The notes under the pieces are model-generated. The model was not told where the DNA came from and did no database searches. It worked only from the letters and a program-made list of their open reading frames with translations. DNA of 64,000 bases from Azospirillum brasilense (GTDB taxonomy: Bacteria > Pseudomonadota > Alphaproteobacteria > Azospirillales > Azospirillaceae). The stretch's first letter is position 1, and each line of letters opens with the position of its first letter. The position numbers and the translations under genes are program-made. The stretch is taken from positions 1-64,000 of the forward strand of contig NZ_QOKV01000013.1 of NCBI RefSeq assembly GCF_008365405.1, in the 5' to 3' direction. Positions 1 through 8,195 of this stretch are shown here, one piece after another.

Positions 1-1
1 C

Positions 2-61
2 CGCCAGAACGACTCGCCCGAGCCCGTCCCCGTCGATCCCATCCTCGCCTCCCGCAGCTGA
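2..61 (+). CDS. 3' end of an unidentified gene cut by the window edge
   Basis: One frame is open from base 2 to a TGA at 59-61 and encodes the last 19 residues of a protein (ends ...DPILASRS). Nearly every codon ends in G or C, as in the real genes of this window, which is the only support. It converges on araC, whose stop lies 40 bases away. Too little remains to name a function. Confidence 0.45.
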   Translation, partial: RQNDSPEPVPVDPILASRS

Positions 62-101
62 TCGGTACGCGCGGAAGACTACGGACCGGCTGAAACCTGG
101 G

Positions 102-1850
102 CTACGTGGGGAGGCGATGCCGGATACGGATCTCCTGCCAGGGGGTCTGCGACGGCGGGATGGGGTAGCCGCCCGCGGCCTCCAGCGCGGCGCGGCGGTC
201 GGCCAGCTCTCCCTCCGAAATCAGGATGTCGGCGCTGCCGCGGCGCAGGTCGATGCGCACCCGGTCGCCGCTGCGCAGCAGGGCCAGCCCGCCGCCCGCC
301 GCCGCCTCCGGGGACGCGTTGAGGATGGAGGGCGATCCCGAGGTGCCGGACTGGCGGCCGTCGCCAATGCAGGGAAGGGAATGCACACCCTGTTTGATCA
401 GCGTGGCGGGGGGGCGCATGTTGACCACCTCCGCCGCCCCCGGATAGCCGATGGGGCCGGTGCCGCGGATGACCAAGATGGTGTAGGCGTCGAAGCCCAG
501 GCTGGGGTCGTCGATGCGGTGATGGTAGTCCTCCGGCCCGTCGAAGACGACGACCTTGCCCTCGAACGCCTCCGGGTCCTGGGGGTTGGACAGGTAGCGT
601 TCGCGGAACTCGTCGGAGATGACGCTGGTCTTCATGATCGCGGCGCCGAACAGGTTGCCGCGCAGCACCACGAAGCCGGCGCTGGGCATCAGCGGCTCGT
701 CGATGGAGTGGATCACCCGCGTGTCGAGGATCGGCTGCGCGCGGCAGTTCTCGCCGATGGTCCGGCCGTTGACGGTGGGCGCCCCCTCGCGGATCAGCCC
801 CTTGCCCATCAGCTGGGCGACGACCGCGGGCACGCCGCCGGCGCGGTGGAAGTCCTCGCCCAGATACTCGCCGGCCGGCTGGAGGTTGACCAGCAGCGGC
901 ACGTCGTGCCCGTGGGTCTGCCAGTCCTCCACCGTCAGCGGCACGCCGATGTGCTTGGCGATGGCGTTGATGTGGATCGGCGCGTTGGTCGAGCCGCCGA
1001 TGGCGGAGTTGACGACGATGGCGTTGAGGAAGGCGTCGCGGGTCAGGATGTCGGAGGGCTTGAGGTCCTCGCGGACCATCGCGACGATGCGCTTGCCGGT
1101 CTCGTAGGCGGCCTGCTGGCGCTCGCGGTAGGGGGCGGGGATGGCGGCGGAGCCGGGGAGCTGCATGCCCAGCACCTCGGCCAGCGAGTTCATCGTGGAG
1201 GCCGTGCCCATCGTGTTGCAGTAGCCGGTCGAGGGGGCCGAGGAGGCCACCAGCTCGATGAAGCCCTGATAGTCGATCTCGCCGGCCGCCATCATCTGGC
1301 GCGCCTTCCATACGATGGTGCCCGAGCCGGTGCGCTCGCCGCGGAACCAGCCGTTCAGCATGGGGCCGACCGACAGGGCGATGGCCGGGATGTTCACGGT
1401 GGCCGCTGCCATCAGGCAGGCGGGGGTGGTCTTGTCGCAGCCGATGGTCAGCACCACCCCGTCAAGCGGGTAGCCGTGCAGCACCTCGACCAAGCCGAGA
1501 TAGGCGAGGTTGCGGTCGAGCGAGGCGGTCGGCCGCTTTCCGGTCTCCTGGATCGGGTGGACGGGGAACTCGATGGCGATGCCGCCGGCGGTGCGGATGC
1601 CCTCGCGCAGCCGTTCGGCCAGCACCAGATGGTGCCGGTTGCAGGGGCTGAGGTCGGAGCCGGTCTGGGCGATGCCGATGATCGGCGCGCCCGACTGCAG
1701 CTCCTCCCGCGTCAGCCCGAAATTCAGGTAGCGCTCCAGATAGAGCGCGGTCATGTCGGGGTTGTCGGGGTTGTCGAACCACGCGCGCGACCGCAGCCGC
1801 CGGCCGGAGCCGAATTCCGGGTGCTGGGTGGAGGGTTTCGTATCGGACAT
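102..1850 (-). CDS. araC: L-arabonate dehydratase (IlvD/EDD family)
   Basis: 582-residue Fe-S dehydratase that removes water from L-arabonate to give L-2-keto-3-deoxyarabonate, the third step of the non-phosphorylative arabinose route. The IlvD/EDD cluster cysteines are visible: Cys70 (DLSPCN), Cys138 (IGCDKTTPAC) and a third in TGYCNTMGTAS near 211. The length fits the about 580 residues of arabonate/xylonate dehydratases rather than the slightly longer dihydroxy-acid dehydratases. It is last in the leftward arm sbpA-gguA-gguB-araA-araC, 111 bases after araA. The start ATG has only a weak Shine-Dalgarno. The arabonate assignment over xylonate or galactonate rests on the neighbouring araA, araB and araD; the fold itself is clear. 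Confidence 0.9.
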   Translation of the reverse strand: MSDTKPSTQHPEFGSGRRLRSRAWFDNPDNPDMTALYLERYLNFGLTREELQSGAPIIGIAQTGSDLSPCNRHHLVLAERLREGIRTAGGIAIEFPVHPIQETGKRPTASLDRNLAYLGLVEVLHGYPLDGVVLTIGCDKTTPACLMAAATVNIPAIALSVGPMLNGWFRGERTGSGTIVWKARQMMAAGEIDYQGFIELVASSAPSTGYCNTMGTASTMNSLAEVLGMQLPGSAAIPAPYRERQQAAYETGKRIVAMVREDLKPSDILTRDAFLNAIVVNSAIGGSTNAPIHINAIAKHIGVPLTVEDWQTHGHDVPLLVNLQPAGEYLGEDFHRAGGVPAVVAQLMGKGLIREGAPTVNGRTIGENCRAQPILDTRVIHSIDEPLMPSAGFVVLRGNLFGAAIMKTSVISDEFRERYLSNPQDPEAFEGKVVVFDGPEDYHHRIDDPSLGFDAYTILVIRGTGPIGYPGAAEVVNMRPPATLIKQGVHSLPCIGDGRQSGTSGSPSILNASPEAAAGGGLALLRSGDRVRIDLRRGSADILISEGELADRRAALEAAGGYPIPPSQTPWQEIRIRHRLPT

Positions 1851-1939
1851 GTCGGCACCAATTCGGGTTGGGGGCGCGGACCGGGGTACGGCCGGCGCCG
1901 GGGTCGTTCGGAGCCTCGTTCGGGCGTCGTTGGGAGTCG

Positions 1940-1958
1940 GCCGGGCGGTGCGCCCGGC
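1940..1958 (-). other. GC hairpin just after the araA stop
   Basis: Perfect 8-bp inverted repeat GCCGGGCG / CGCCCGGC with a 3-base loop, starting about 3 bases past the araA stop codon and inside the araA-araC gap. No T-run follows, so it looks more like an mRNA-processing or stability hairpin than a true terminator. Confidence 0.4.
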
Positions 1959-1961
1959 GCG

Positions 1962-2930
1962 TTACCAGTGGAAGGCGTCGGTGGTGCGCCAGCGCCCGAT
2001 CAGACAGGCGTCGGCGACCAGTTGCAGCGGACGGGCGTCGACGTCGCCGGTCGCGTCCGCGATCAGTTGGTGGAAGCGGCGGTAGATGCGCTGGTACTCG
2101 CTGTCGGGCTCGGCCATCACGGGCACGCCGTCCTCGCTCAGCCGCGTCCCGCCGTGGGTCAGGTCGAACCGTCCGCTCTCCGTCTCGATGGCAATGGTCC
2201 AGGTCTGCTCGCCCTCCTGGAGGAAGTCGAAGGCGGCGGTCACCGTCCCGACGGCGGAGCCCGCAACCCCCTCCATGCGCAGCGTCGCGGCGATGGGCGT
2301 GTCGCGGTTGGCGGGGACCCGCAATTCGGCGTCGCGGACGACGACGGGGCCGGGCAGGATCGCGGTCAGGATCGACAGGGCATTGATGCCGGGATCGAAG
2401 ACGCCGAAGCCCCCCGCCGCGAAAATCCAGTCCTGGCCCGGATGCCAGCGCCGCACGTCCTCCTTCCAAGTGATAGCGGCGTGGCGGACGGTGGCGCCGG
2501 CCAGCCGCCGCCGCGTCTCCTCCACCGCCGCGTTGAAGCGGGAGTGCCAGGCGGCGAACAGCGTGCGCTTGGCGCCCTCCGCCGCGTCGAGCAGGAGGCG
2601 AAGCTCGGTCAGGGTGGCGGCCGGCGGCTTCTCGATCAGGACATGCTTGCCGGCGCGCAGCGCTTCCACCGTCAGGGCGTGGCGGACGGCGGGCGGCGTG
2701 CAGATCGCCACGGCGTCGAGGCCGGGCAGGGCGGCCAGCATCTCCGCCTGGCTGCGGAAGACCGGCACGTCGCGGAGCCCGGTTTCCTCCGGGGTGGCGC
2801 CGTGCGGGCTGACCACCGCGGCGAGCCGGAACAGGCCGGTGGCGGCGATGGCCGGGACATGCTGGTCGCGGGCGATCTTGCCGAAGCCGACGATGCCGAC
2901 GGTGAGCGGGGCGGGAGTGGAACGGGTCAT
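1962..2930 (-). CDS. araA: L-arabinose 1-dehydrogenase (Gfo/Idh/MocA family)
   Basis: 322-residue NAD(P)-dependent oxidoreductase that oxidises L-arabinose (and, in known homologues, D-galactose) to the lactone, the first step of the pathway. The N-terminus carries the Rossmann motif GIVGFGKIA (12-20), and the family EKP motif sits at 100-102 (LIEKPPAAT). A C-terminal GFO/IDH/MocA beta-sheet domain follows. The gene starts 8 bases after the gguB stop, so uptake and oxidation are co-transcribed. The start ATG at 2930 is the first one before the Rossmann motif. Galactose dehydrogenase is the main alternative name; the araB/araC/araD neighbours favour arabinose, and dual activity is likely. Confidence 0.88.
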   Translation of the reverse strand: MTRSTPAPLTVGIVGFGKIARDQHVPAIAATGLFRLAAVVSPHGATPEETGLRDVPVFRSQAEMLAALPGLDAVAICTPPAVRHALTVEALRAGKHVLIEKPPAATLTELRLLLDAAEGAKRTLFAAWHSRFNAAVEETRRRLAGATVRHAAITWKEDVRRWHPGQDWIFAAGGFGVFDPGINALSILTAILPGPVVVRDAELRVPANRDTPIAATLRMEGVAGSAVGTVTAAFDFLQEGEQTWTIAIETESGRFDLTHGGTRLSEDGVPVMAEPDSEYQRIYRRFHQLIADATGDVDARPLQLVADACLIGRWRTTDAFHW

Positions 2931-2938
2931 GACGGCTC

Positions 2939-4150
2939 TCACGCCTTGTTCTTGTTGTAGACGTCGATGGTGACGGCGGCGAGCAGCACCATGCCCTTGA
3001 TGACCTGCTGCCAGTCGATGCCGATGCCCAGGATCGACATGCCGTTGTTCATCACGCCCATGATGAAGGCGCCGATCACCGCACCGGTCACCCGGCCCAC
3101 GCCGCCCGACGCCGAGGCGCCGCCAATGAAGCAGGCGGCGATCACGTCCAGCTCGAACGAGACGCCGGCCTTCGGCGTTGCGGTGTTCAGCCTTGCGGCG
3201 AAGATCAGCCCGGCCAGCGCCGCCAGCACCCCCATGTTGACGAAGGTGTAGAAGCTGAGCCGCCGGGTGTCGATGCCGGACAGCTTGGCCGCCTTCTCGT
3301 TGCCGCCCAGCGCGTAGACGCGCCGCCCCACCGTGGTGTTGCGGGTGACGAAGCTGTAGAGCGCGATCAGCACGCTCATGATGATCAGCACGTTGGGCAG
3401 GCCGCGGTAGGAGGCCAGCAATTGCCCGACATAGATCAGCACGGCGACCAGCGCGACGTTCTTCGCCACGAACAGCGGCAGCGGCTCCTGCTCGATGGCG
3501 ACGCTCTGCCGGCGCAGGCGCACCCTGGTGTTCATCGCCACCATCGCGGCGGCCACGGCCGCGCAGAGCAGCAGGCTGGTCAGGTGGAACTTGCCCAAGT
3601 TGAAGGCGTCCAGCGCCAGGAAATCCGGAATGAAGCCGGAGCTGAGGCGCTGGAACTCCACCGGGAAGGGGCCGACCGACTGGCCGGCCAGCAGGATCAG
3701 GCACAGGCCGCGGAAGACCAGCATGCCGGCCAGCGTCACGATGAAGGAGGGGATGCGCAGATAGGCGACCCAGAAGCCCTGCACCGCCCCGATCGCCGCC
3801 CCGGCCAGCAGGCACAGCAGCGTCGTGGTGACGAAGTCCAGGTGGAGCCGCACCATCAGCGTCGCCGCCAGCGCGCCGATGAGGGCGACGACCGACCCCA
3901 CCGACAGGTCGATGTGCCCGGCGACGATCACCAGCAGCATGCCCAGCGCCATGATGACGATGTAGCTGTTCTGCAGAACGAGGTTGGTCAGGTTCAGCGG
4001 CTGCAGCAGCGTGCCGTCGGTCATGTACTGGAAGAACAGGACGATGGCGACCAGCGACAGCAGCATGCCGTACTCGCGCATGTGCGCCTTCACGAACCGT
4101 CCCATGGACACCCGCGGCCCGCGCGCCGGAAGGTTGAGTTCGGCGCTCAT
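2939..4150 (-). CDS. gguB: Sugar ABC transporter permease (GguB/XylH type)
   Basis: 403-residue inner-membrane permease of the monosaccharide (CUT2) ABC family. It has about ten hydrophobic segments and the hallmark GHIDLSVGSVVAL stretch near residue 90. A second conserved block (IGGASASGGVGRVTGA) precedes the C-terminal helices. With GguA and SbpA it forms a complete importer for arabinose/xylose/galactose-type sugars. Its start overlaps the gguA stop by 4 bases (ATGA), so translation is coupled. XylH and MmsB are the closest named relatives. The substrate is inferred from the attached arabinose genes and SbpA. Confidence 0.9.
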   Translation of the reverse strand: MSAELNLPARGPRVSMGRFVKAHMREYGMLLSLVAIVLFFQYMTDGTLLQPLNLTNLVLQNSYIVIMALGMLLVIVAGHIDLSVGSVVALIGALAATLMVRLHLDFVTTTLLCLLAGAAIGAVQGFWVAYLRIPSFIVTLAGMLVFRGLCLILLAGQSVGPFPVEFQRLSSGFIPDFLALDAFNLGKFHLTSLLLCAAVAAAMVAMNTRVRLRRQSVAIEQEPLPLFVAKNVALVAVLIYVGQLLASYRGLPNVLIIMSVLIALYSFVTRNTTVGRRVYALGGNEKAAKLSGIDTRRLSFYTFVNMGVLAALAGLIFAARLNTATPKAGVSFELDVIAACFIGGASASGGVGRVTGAVIGAFIMGVMNNGMSILGIGIDWQQVIKGMVLLAAVTIDVYNKNKA

Positions 4151-5745
4151 GGCAGAGCCTCCCCGGACATCAGCGTCTCGCCGGAGCGCATGATCGCCCC
4201 CATGATCTTCTCCTGGCTGGCCTCGGCCGCCGGCATCTCGGCGACCATCGCGCCTGCGTTCATCACATAGATGCGGTCGGCGACGCCCAGCAGCTCCGGC
4301 ATTTCGGAGGAGATCAGGACGACGCCCCGGCCCTCGGCGACCAATTGGTTGATGATGGTGTAGATCTCGTACTTGGCGCCGACGTCGATGCCGCGGGTCG
4401 GCTCGTCGAGGATCAGCACCTGCGGGTCGGCGAACAGCCACTTGCTGAGCACGACCTTCTGCTGGTTGCCGCCCGACAGGTTCACCGTCTCCTGGAACAC
4501 GTCGGGGCAGCGGATGCGCAGCCGGCGCCGGAACTCCTCCGCCACCTGGACCTCGCGCTCATGGTCGATGACCCAGCGTTTCGCCACCCCCTTGAGGTTC
4601 GCCAACGTGACGTTGTGGCGGATGTCGTTGTCGAGCACGAGGCCGAGATGCTTGCGGTCCTCCGTCGCGTAGGCGAGGTCGTTCGCCATGGCCCGGCTGA
4701 TGGTGGAGACGTCGATCTCCCGCCCGTTCAAGAAGGCCCGCCCGCGGATGTTGCGGCCGTAGGAGCGGCCGAACAGGCTCATCGCGAATTCGGTGCGGCC
4801 GGCGCCCATCAGCCCGGCGATGCCCACCACCTCGCCGCGGCGGACGGTCAGGTTCACGTCCCGGACGACGCGCCGGCCGGGATGGGCCGGGTGGTCGGCG
4901 CTCCAGCCCTTGACCTCGAACAGCACCTCGCCGGGCACGGTGGTCCGCCTGGGGTAGCGGTCGGACAGGGAGCGCCCGACCATGCCGCGGATGATGCGGT
5001 CCTGGCTGACCACCGCCTCGCGGCAGTCCAGCGTCTCCACCGTCGTGCCGTCGCGCAGGATGGTCACCCGGTCGGCGACCTTGGCGATCTCGTTCAGCTT
5101 GTGCGAGATGAGGATGGAGGCGATCCCGCGCGCCTTGAACTGAAGCAGCAGGTCCAGCAGGGCGTCGCTGTCGCTCTCGTTCAGGCTGGCGGTTGGCTCG
5201 TCCAGGATCAGCAGCTTGACCTCCTTGGACAGGGCCTTGGCGATTTCCACGAGCTGCTGCTTGCCGACGCCGAGGTCGGTGATCAGGGTTTCCGGCGGAT
5301 CATGCAGCCCGACGAGGCGCAGCAGCTCCCGCGCCCGCAGGGTGGAGGCGTCCCAGTCGATGACGTTGCCCCCGAGCAGCCCCCGCTTGGGCTGCTCGTT
5401 GCCGAGGAAGAGGTTCTCGGTGATCGACAGCAGGGGGACGAGCGCCAGCTCCTGGTGGATGATGATGATGCCCAGCCGCTCGCTGTCGGCGATGCCGCGG
5501 AAGGCCTGGGGCTGGCCGCGGAAGCGGATCTCGCCGTCGAAGCTGCCTTGCGGGTAGACCCCGCTCAGCACCTTCATCAGCGTCGACTTGCCGGCGCCGT
5601 TCTCGCCGATCAGCGCGTGGATCTCGCCCTCGCGGACCGACAGGTTGACGTCGTCCAGCGCCTTCACGCCGGGAAACGTCTTGGTGATGCCCGTCATCTC
5701 CAGGATCGGCATCGCCAGACTGGACCGCTCCAGGATGGAGTCCAT
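4147..5745 (-). CDS. gguA: Sugar ABC transporter ATPase, tandem domains (GguA/XylG type)
   Basis: 532-residue cytoplasmic ATPase with two fused nucleotide-binding domains. Domain 1 has Walker A GENGAGKST at 47-55, a degenerate signature (LGVGKQQLVEIAKAL) and Walker B LLILDEPTASL. Domain 2 has the altered P-loop GLMGAGRTE, the signature LSGGNQQKVVLSKWL and Walker B VLILDEPTRGID. This asymmetry is usual for CUT2 sugar importers. The start at 5745 is chosen because GGAGGATTCTC precedes it; it adds about ten residues to the common start at Met12. It lies 77 bases after the sbpA stop and overlaps gguB. Confidence 0.92.
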   Translation of the reverse strand: MDSILERSSLAMPILEMTGITKTFPGVKALDDVNLSVREGEIHALIGENGAGKSTLMKVLSGVYPQGSFDGEIRFRGQPQAFRGIADSERLGIIIIHQELALVPLLSITENLFLGNEQPKRGLLGGNVIDWDASTLRARELLRLVGLHDPPETLITDLGVGKQQLVEIAKALSKEVKLLILDEPTASLNESDSDALLDLLLQFKARGIASILISHKLNEIAKVADRVTILRDGTTVETLDCREAVVSQDRIIRGMVGRSLSDRYPRRTTVPGEVLFEVKGWSADHPAHPGRRVVRDVNLTVRRGEVVGIAGLMGAGRTEFAMSLFGRSYGRNIRGRAFLNGREIDVSTISRAMANDLAYATEDRKHLGLVLDNDIRHNVTLANLKGVAKRWVIDHEREVQVAEEFRRRLRIRCPDVFQETVNLSGGNQQKVVLSKWLFADPQVLILDEPTRGIDVGAKYEIYTIINQLVAEGRGVVLISSEMPELLGVADRIYVMNAGAMVAEMPAAEASQEKIMGAIMRSGETLMSGEALP

Positions 5746-5788
5746 GAGAATCCTCCGATCGCGCGATCGAACTCAGGCCGGTCGCGGG

Positions 5789-5806
5789 GGGCGCCGGTCG
5801 GCGCCC
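5789..5806 (-). other. Intercistronic hairpin between sbpA and gguA
   Basis: Perfect 7-bp stem GGGCGCC / GGCGCCC with a GGTC loop, 16 bases past the sbpA stop and without a T-run. Hairpins after the binding-protein gene are common in ABC operons and usually stabilise the upstream message so that binding protein exceeds permease. That role is inferred here. A second palindrome, GATCGCGCGATC, lies at 5757-5768 next to the gguA ribosome site. Confidence 0.45.
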
Positions 5807-5822
5807 GCCCTGCGCCCCTTCG

Positions 5823-6899
5823 TCACTTGAACTGGGCTTCGGTGTAGTAGCCGCTGCCGACCAGCGTGCTCTTCCAGTTCGACGCGTCCACGCTGACCGG
5901 CTTCAGCAGATAGGCCGGGACGACTTTCTTGCCGTTGTCGTAGGTCTTGGTGTCGTTGACCGGCGGCGTGCCGCCGCCCAGCACGGCGTCGACCATCTCG
6001 ACCGTGACCCGGGCCAGTTCGCGGGTGTCCTTGAAGACGGTGGCGCGCTGCTCGCCCGCGAGGATCGACTTGATCGAGGGCACCTCGGCGTCCTGCCCGG
6101 TCACCACCGGCATCGGCTGCGACGGCGAGCCGTAGCCGACCCCTTTCAGCGAGGAGATGATGCCGATGCTGATCCCGTCGTAGGGCGACAGCACGGCGTC
6201 GACGCGGCGGTTGCCGTAGAAGGCGCTCAGCAGGTTGTCCATGCGGGCCTGGGCGGTGGCGCCGTCCCAGCGCAGGGTGGACACCTTGTCCATCCCCACC
6301 TGACCGCTGCCCACCTTCAGCTTGCCGCTGTCGATGTGGGGCTGCAGCACCGACATGGCGCCGTTGTAGAAGAAATAGGCGTTGTTGTCGTCGGGGGAGC
6401 CGCCGAACAGTTCGATGGTGAAAGGACCCTTGCCGTCCTTCAGGCCCAGCGCGTCGACGATGTAGCTGCCCTGGAGCACGCCGACCTGGAAATTGTCGAA
6501 GGTCGCGTAATAGTCCACGTTCTCCGACCCGCGGATCAGCCGGTCGTAGGCGATGACCTTCACGCCGCGGTCCTTGGCCTGCTGCAGCACGTCGGTCAGC
6601 GTCGTGCCGTCGATGGCGGCGATCACCAGAACCTTGCTGTTCTTGGCGACCATCGTCTCGATCTGGGCGAGCTGGTTGGGGATGTCGTCCTCGGCGTATT
6701 GCAGGTCGGTCTTGTAGCCCTTGGCCTGGAACTGCTTGACCATGTTGTTGCCGTCGTCGATCCAGCGGGCCGAGGACTTGGTGGGCATCGCGATGCCGAC
6801 GGTGGGCTTGTCCTGCGCCAGCGCCGGCGCGGCGGCAGCGGTCAGGGCCAGCACGCCGACGGCCATCCCGGCCAGTGTGGTCGTGAACGAAGAAGACAT
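5823..6899 (-). CDS. sbpA: Periplasmic sugar-binding protein SbpA/ChvE
   Basis: 358-residue periplasmic-binding protein with a cleavable Sec signal of about 28 residues ending ...APALAQ. The mature start (DKPTVGIAMPTKSSARWI) and the motif YAEDDIPNQ are typical of the ChvE/SbpA/xylose-binding group. In Azospirillum this protein feeds an ABC importer and also serves sugar chemotaxis toward galactose, arabinose and fucose; the chemotaxis role is established for the family, not visible here. GGAGGAAAT lies ahead of the ATG. It heads the sbpA-gguA-gguB-araA-araC arm, and its promoter lies over the 3' end of gbpR. Confident as ChvE/SbpA. Confidence 0.93.
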   Translation of the reverse strand: MSSSFTTTLAGMAVGVLALTAAAAPALAQDKPTVGIAMPTKSSARWIDDGNNMVKQFQAKGYKTDLQYAEDDIPNQLAQIETMVAKNSKVLVIAAIDGTTLTDVLQQAKDRGVKVIAYDRLIRGSENVDYYATFDNFQVGVLQGSYIVDALGLKDGKGPFTIELFGGSPDDNNAYFFYNGAMSVLQPHIDSGKLKVGSGQVGMDKVSTLRWDGATAQARMDNLLSAFYGNRRVDAVLSPYDGISIGIISSLKGVGYGSPSQPMPVVTGQDAEVPSIKSILAGEQRATVFKDTRELARVTVEMVDAVLGGGTPPVNDTKTYDNGKKVVPAYLLKPVSVDASNWKSTLVGSGYYTEAQFK

Positions 6900-6998
6900 G
6901 GGCCGATTTCCTCCCCCTTCTGCGGCACCGGGTTGGCCACACCCGCGGCACTTGAACGGGTGTCGGGTGGCGCAATGTTTGTAAGGCTAGCAATCGGC

Positions 6999-7030
6999 CG
7001 AAAAACCATAACTGTCAAATACGATTATCG
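6999..7030 (-). promoter_or_regulatory. sbpA promoter/operator overlapping the gbpR stop
   Basis: On the minus strand this reads CGATAATCG then TATTTGACAG then TTATGGTTTTTCG. It contains a TTGACA -35 (7013-7018) and a CGAT-A-ATCG inverted repeat. Twenty-five of the first 28 bases match the element before the ytfQ-like gene at 11752, and the core also recurs before araB at 8103. The last four codons and the stop of gbpR are part of the element. No good -10 is obvious, consistent with an activator-dependent promoter. The regulator is inferred to be GbpR. Confidence 0.7.
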
Positions 7031-8043
7031 GCGGAATCCATATGCATTTGTGTATCGCTTGAAGGACCCGGCTGCGGTGTTTCCTGGGCGCGGCGCATCT
7101 TGGCGTCGGACGCCGCCCGCAAGGCGGCCAGGGCGGTGCGGGCACCCGGCGACAGCGGGCGGTCCTTCAGCCAGAAAATGCCGTAGGGCTCGACGCTGAA
7201 GCGCTTGTGGAAGGGCACAATGGTGCAGCAGCCGGTGGGGGAGAACACCTGGGCGAGGGCGCGGGCGAAGACGGTGACCGAATCGTTCTCGGCCACCATC
7301 GCGAGGGAGATGACCGGGGAGGCGCTTTCGATCACCTTGCGCGGCGGCGGCACCCCCTCGGCGCGGAACAGCGCCTCGACCCGGCTGCGCAGCAGGCTGC
7401 CCAGCGGCTGGAGAATCCAGGTGGCGTCCACCAGATCGGCGGCGGTCAGCGGGCGGCCGAGCCGCAGCAGCGGGTGGCCGTCGCGGCAGACGAAACACAG
7501 CTCCTCGCTGCTGATCTCCTGATAGTCGAAGCACGCGGCGTCGACGTGGTCGGGCAGGCGGCCGATCGCGAAATCCATGACGCCCTGCCGGACCCGTTCG
7601 GCCAGCACGTCGCTGGTCTCCACCGCCACGGCGATCTTCAGGTCGGGATGCTCGCGGGTCAGCGTGGTGATCACCGGGACCACCAGCTCCACCGCCGGGG
7701 CCATCACCGTGCCGATGGAGACGCTGCCGCTGTGGCCGGCCAGCAGGTCGTTCAGCTCCTCCCCCGCCTCCTGCAAGCCGCTGAGGATCGCCCGCGCGTG
7801 GCGGATCATCAGGCCGCCGTACCAGTTCGGCTCGACGCCGCGGCCATGGCGCTCGAACAGGGTGACGCCCAGCGACTCCTCCAGGTCGCCCAGCAGCTTC
7901 GAGGCCGCCGGCTGCGACATGGTCAGGCTGGCGGCGGCGCGGTGCAGGTTGCGGTGCTCATCCAGCGCCACGAACAGCTGGAGATGGCGCAGCTTCAGCC
8001 GGGCCTTGAGGAACCAGTTGGCCGGGAAACGGTGCGGGGTCAC
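7015..8043 (-). CDS. gbpR: LysR-type regulator of sugar uptake (GbpR-like)
   Basis: 342-residue LysR-family transcription factor. The N-terminal winged helix-turn-helix (LKLRHLQLFVALDE... AAASLTMSQPAASKLL) covers about residues 16-75. An inducer-binding LysR substrate domain follows (GTVMAPAVELVVPVI onward). GbpR-type regulators activate chvE/sbpA genes in response to arabinose, galactose or related sugars. I chose the GTG at 8043 because GGAGG lies 9 bases upstream. An in-frame ATG at 8079 has no ribosome site and falls inside a 16-bp palindrome. The gene lies between the two ara arms, divergent from araB and reading into sbpA. Confidence 0.88.
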   Translation of the reverse strand: MTPHRFPANWFLKARLKLRHLQLFVALDEHRNLHRAAASLTMSQPAASKLLGDLEESLGVTLFERHGRGVEPNWYGGLMIRHARAILSGLQEAGEELNDLLAGHSGSVSIGTVMAPAVELVVPVITTLTREHPDLKIAVAVETSDVLAERVRQGVMDFAIGRLPDHVDAACFDYQEISSEELCFVCRDGHPLLRLGRPLTAADLVDATWILQPLGSLLRSRVEALFRAEGVPPPRKVIESASPVISLAMVAENDSVTVFARALAQVFSPTGCCTIVPFHKRFSVEPYGIFWLKDRPLSPGARTALAALRAASDAKMRRAQETPQPGPSSDTQMHMDSADNRI

Positions 8044-8077
8044 GGGCGGGAGCCTCCGGTCTGGCGATACTGCCGGC

Positions 8078-8093
8078 ATACGAAATCTCGTAT
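8078..8093. promoter_or_regulatory. 16-bp palindrome ahead of gbpR, candidate autoregulatory operator
   Basis: ATACGA-AATC-TCGTAT is a perfect inverted repeat with a 4-base centre. It has the ATAC/GTAT look of LysR-family boxes and its right half (TCGTAT) is the core found in the three ara promoters. It lies 35 bases upstream of the GTG chosen for gbpR and 20 bases upstream of the araB -35, where it could serve repression of gbpR and activation of araB. Confidence 0.6.
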
Positions 8094-8102
8094 CGCAGGC
8101 GC

Positions 8103-8147
8103 CGATATTCGTATTGGACGATTATCAGAACGCTCCCTATTGTTGGC
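8103..8147 (+). promoter_or_regulatory. araB promoter with shared ara element
   Basis: CGATATTCG at 8103-8111 is followed by TATTGGAC. TTGGAC (8114-8119) and TATTGT (8138-8143) form a -35/-10 pair with an 18-base spacer. The segment TATTGTTGGC is nearly repeated (TAATGTTGGC) before the ytfQ-like gene. Transcription would begin near 8150, which rules out the ATG at 8148 as the araB start. Confidence 0.65.
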
Positions 8148-8195
8148 ATGGTCAACAAAATTCGGAACGGGACCGCGAGGAGGAGGCGACAGGGC

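Noticed and set aside
117..2960. A 947-codon open frame on the plus strand across araC and araA
   Set aside because: It lies wholly antisense to two clear enzyme genes. The translation is low-complexity Asp/Gly/Arg without domains, as expected for antisense frames in high-GC DNA.
8148..8195. Earlier ATG for araB at 8148
   Set aside because: It coincides with the predicted transcription start and has no ribosome site, while the ATG at 8196 has GAGGAGG.
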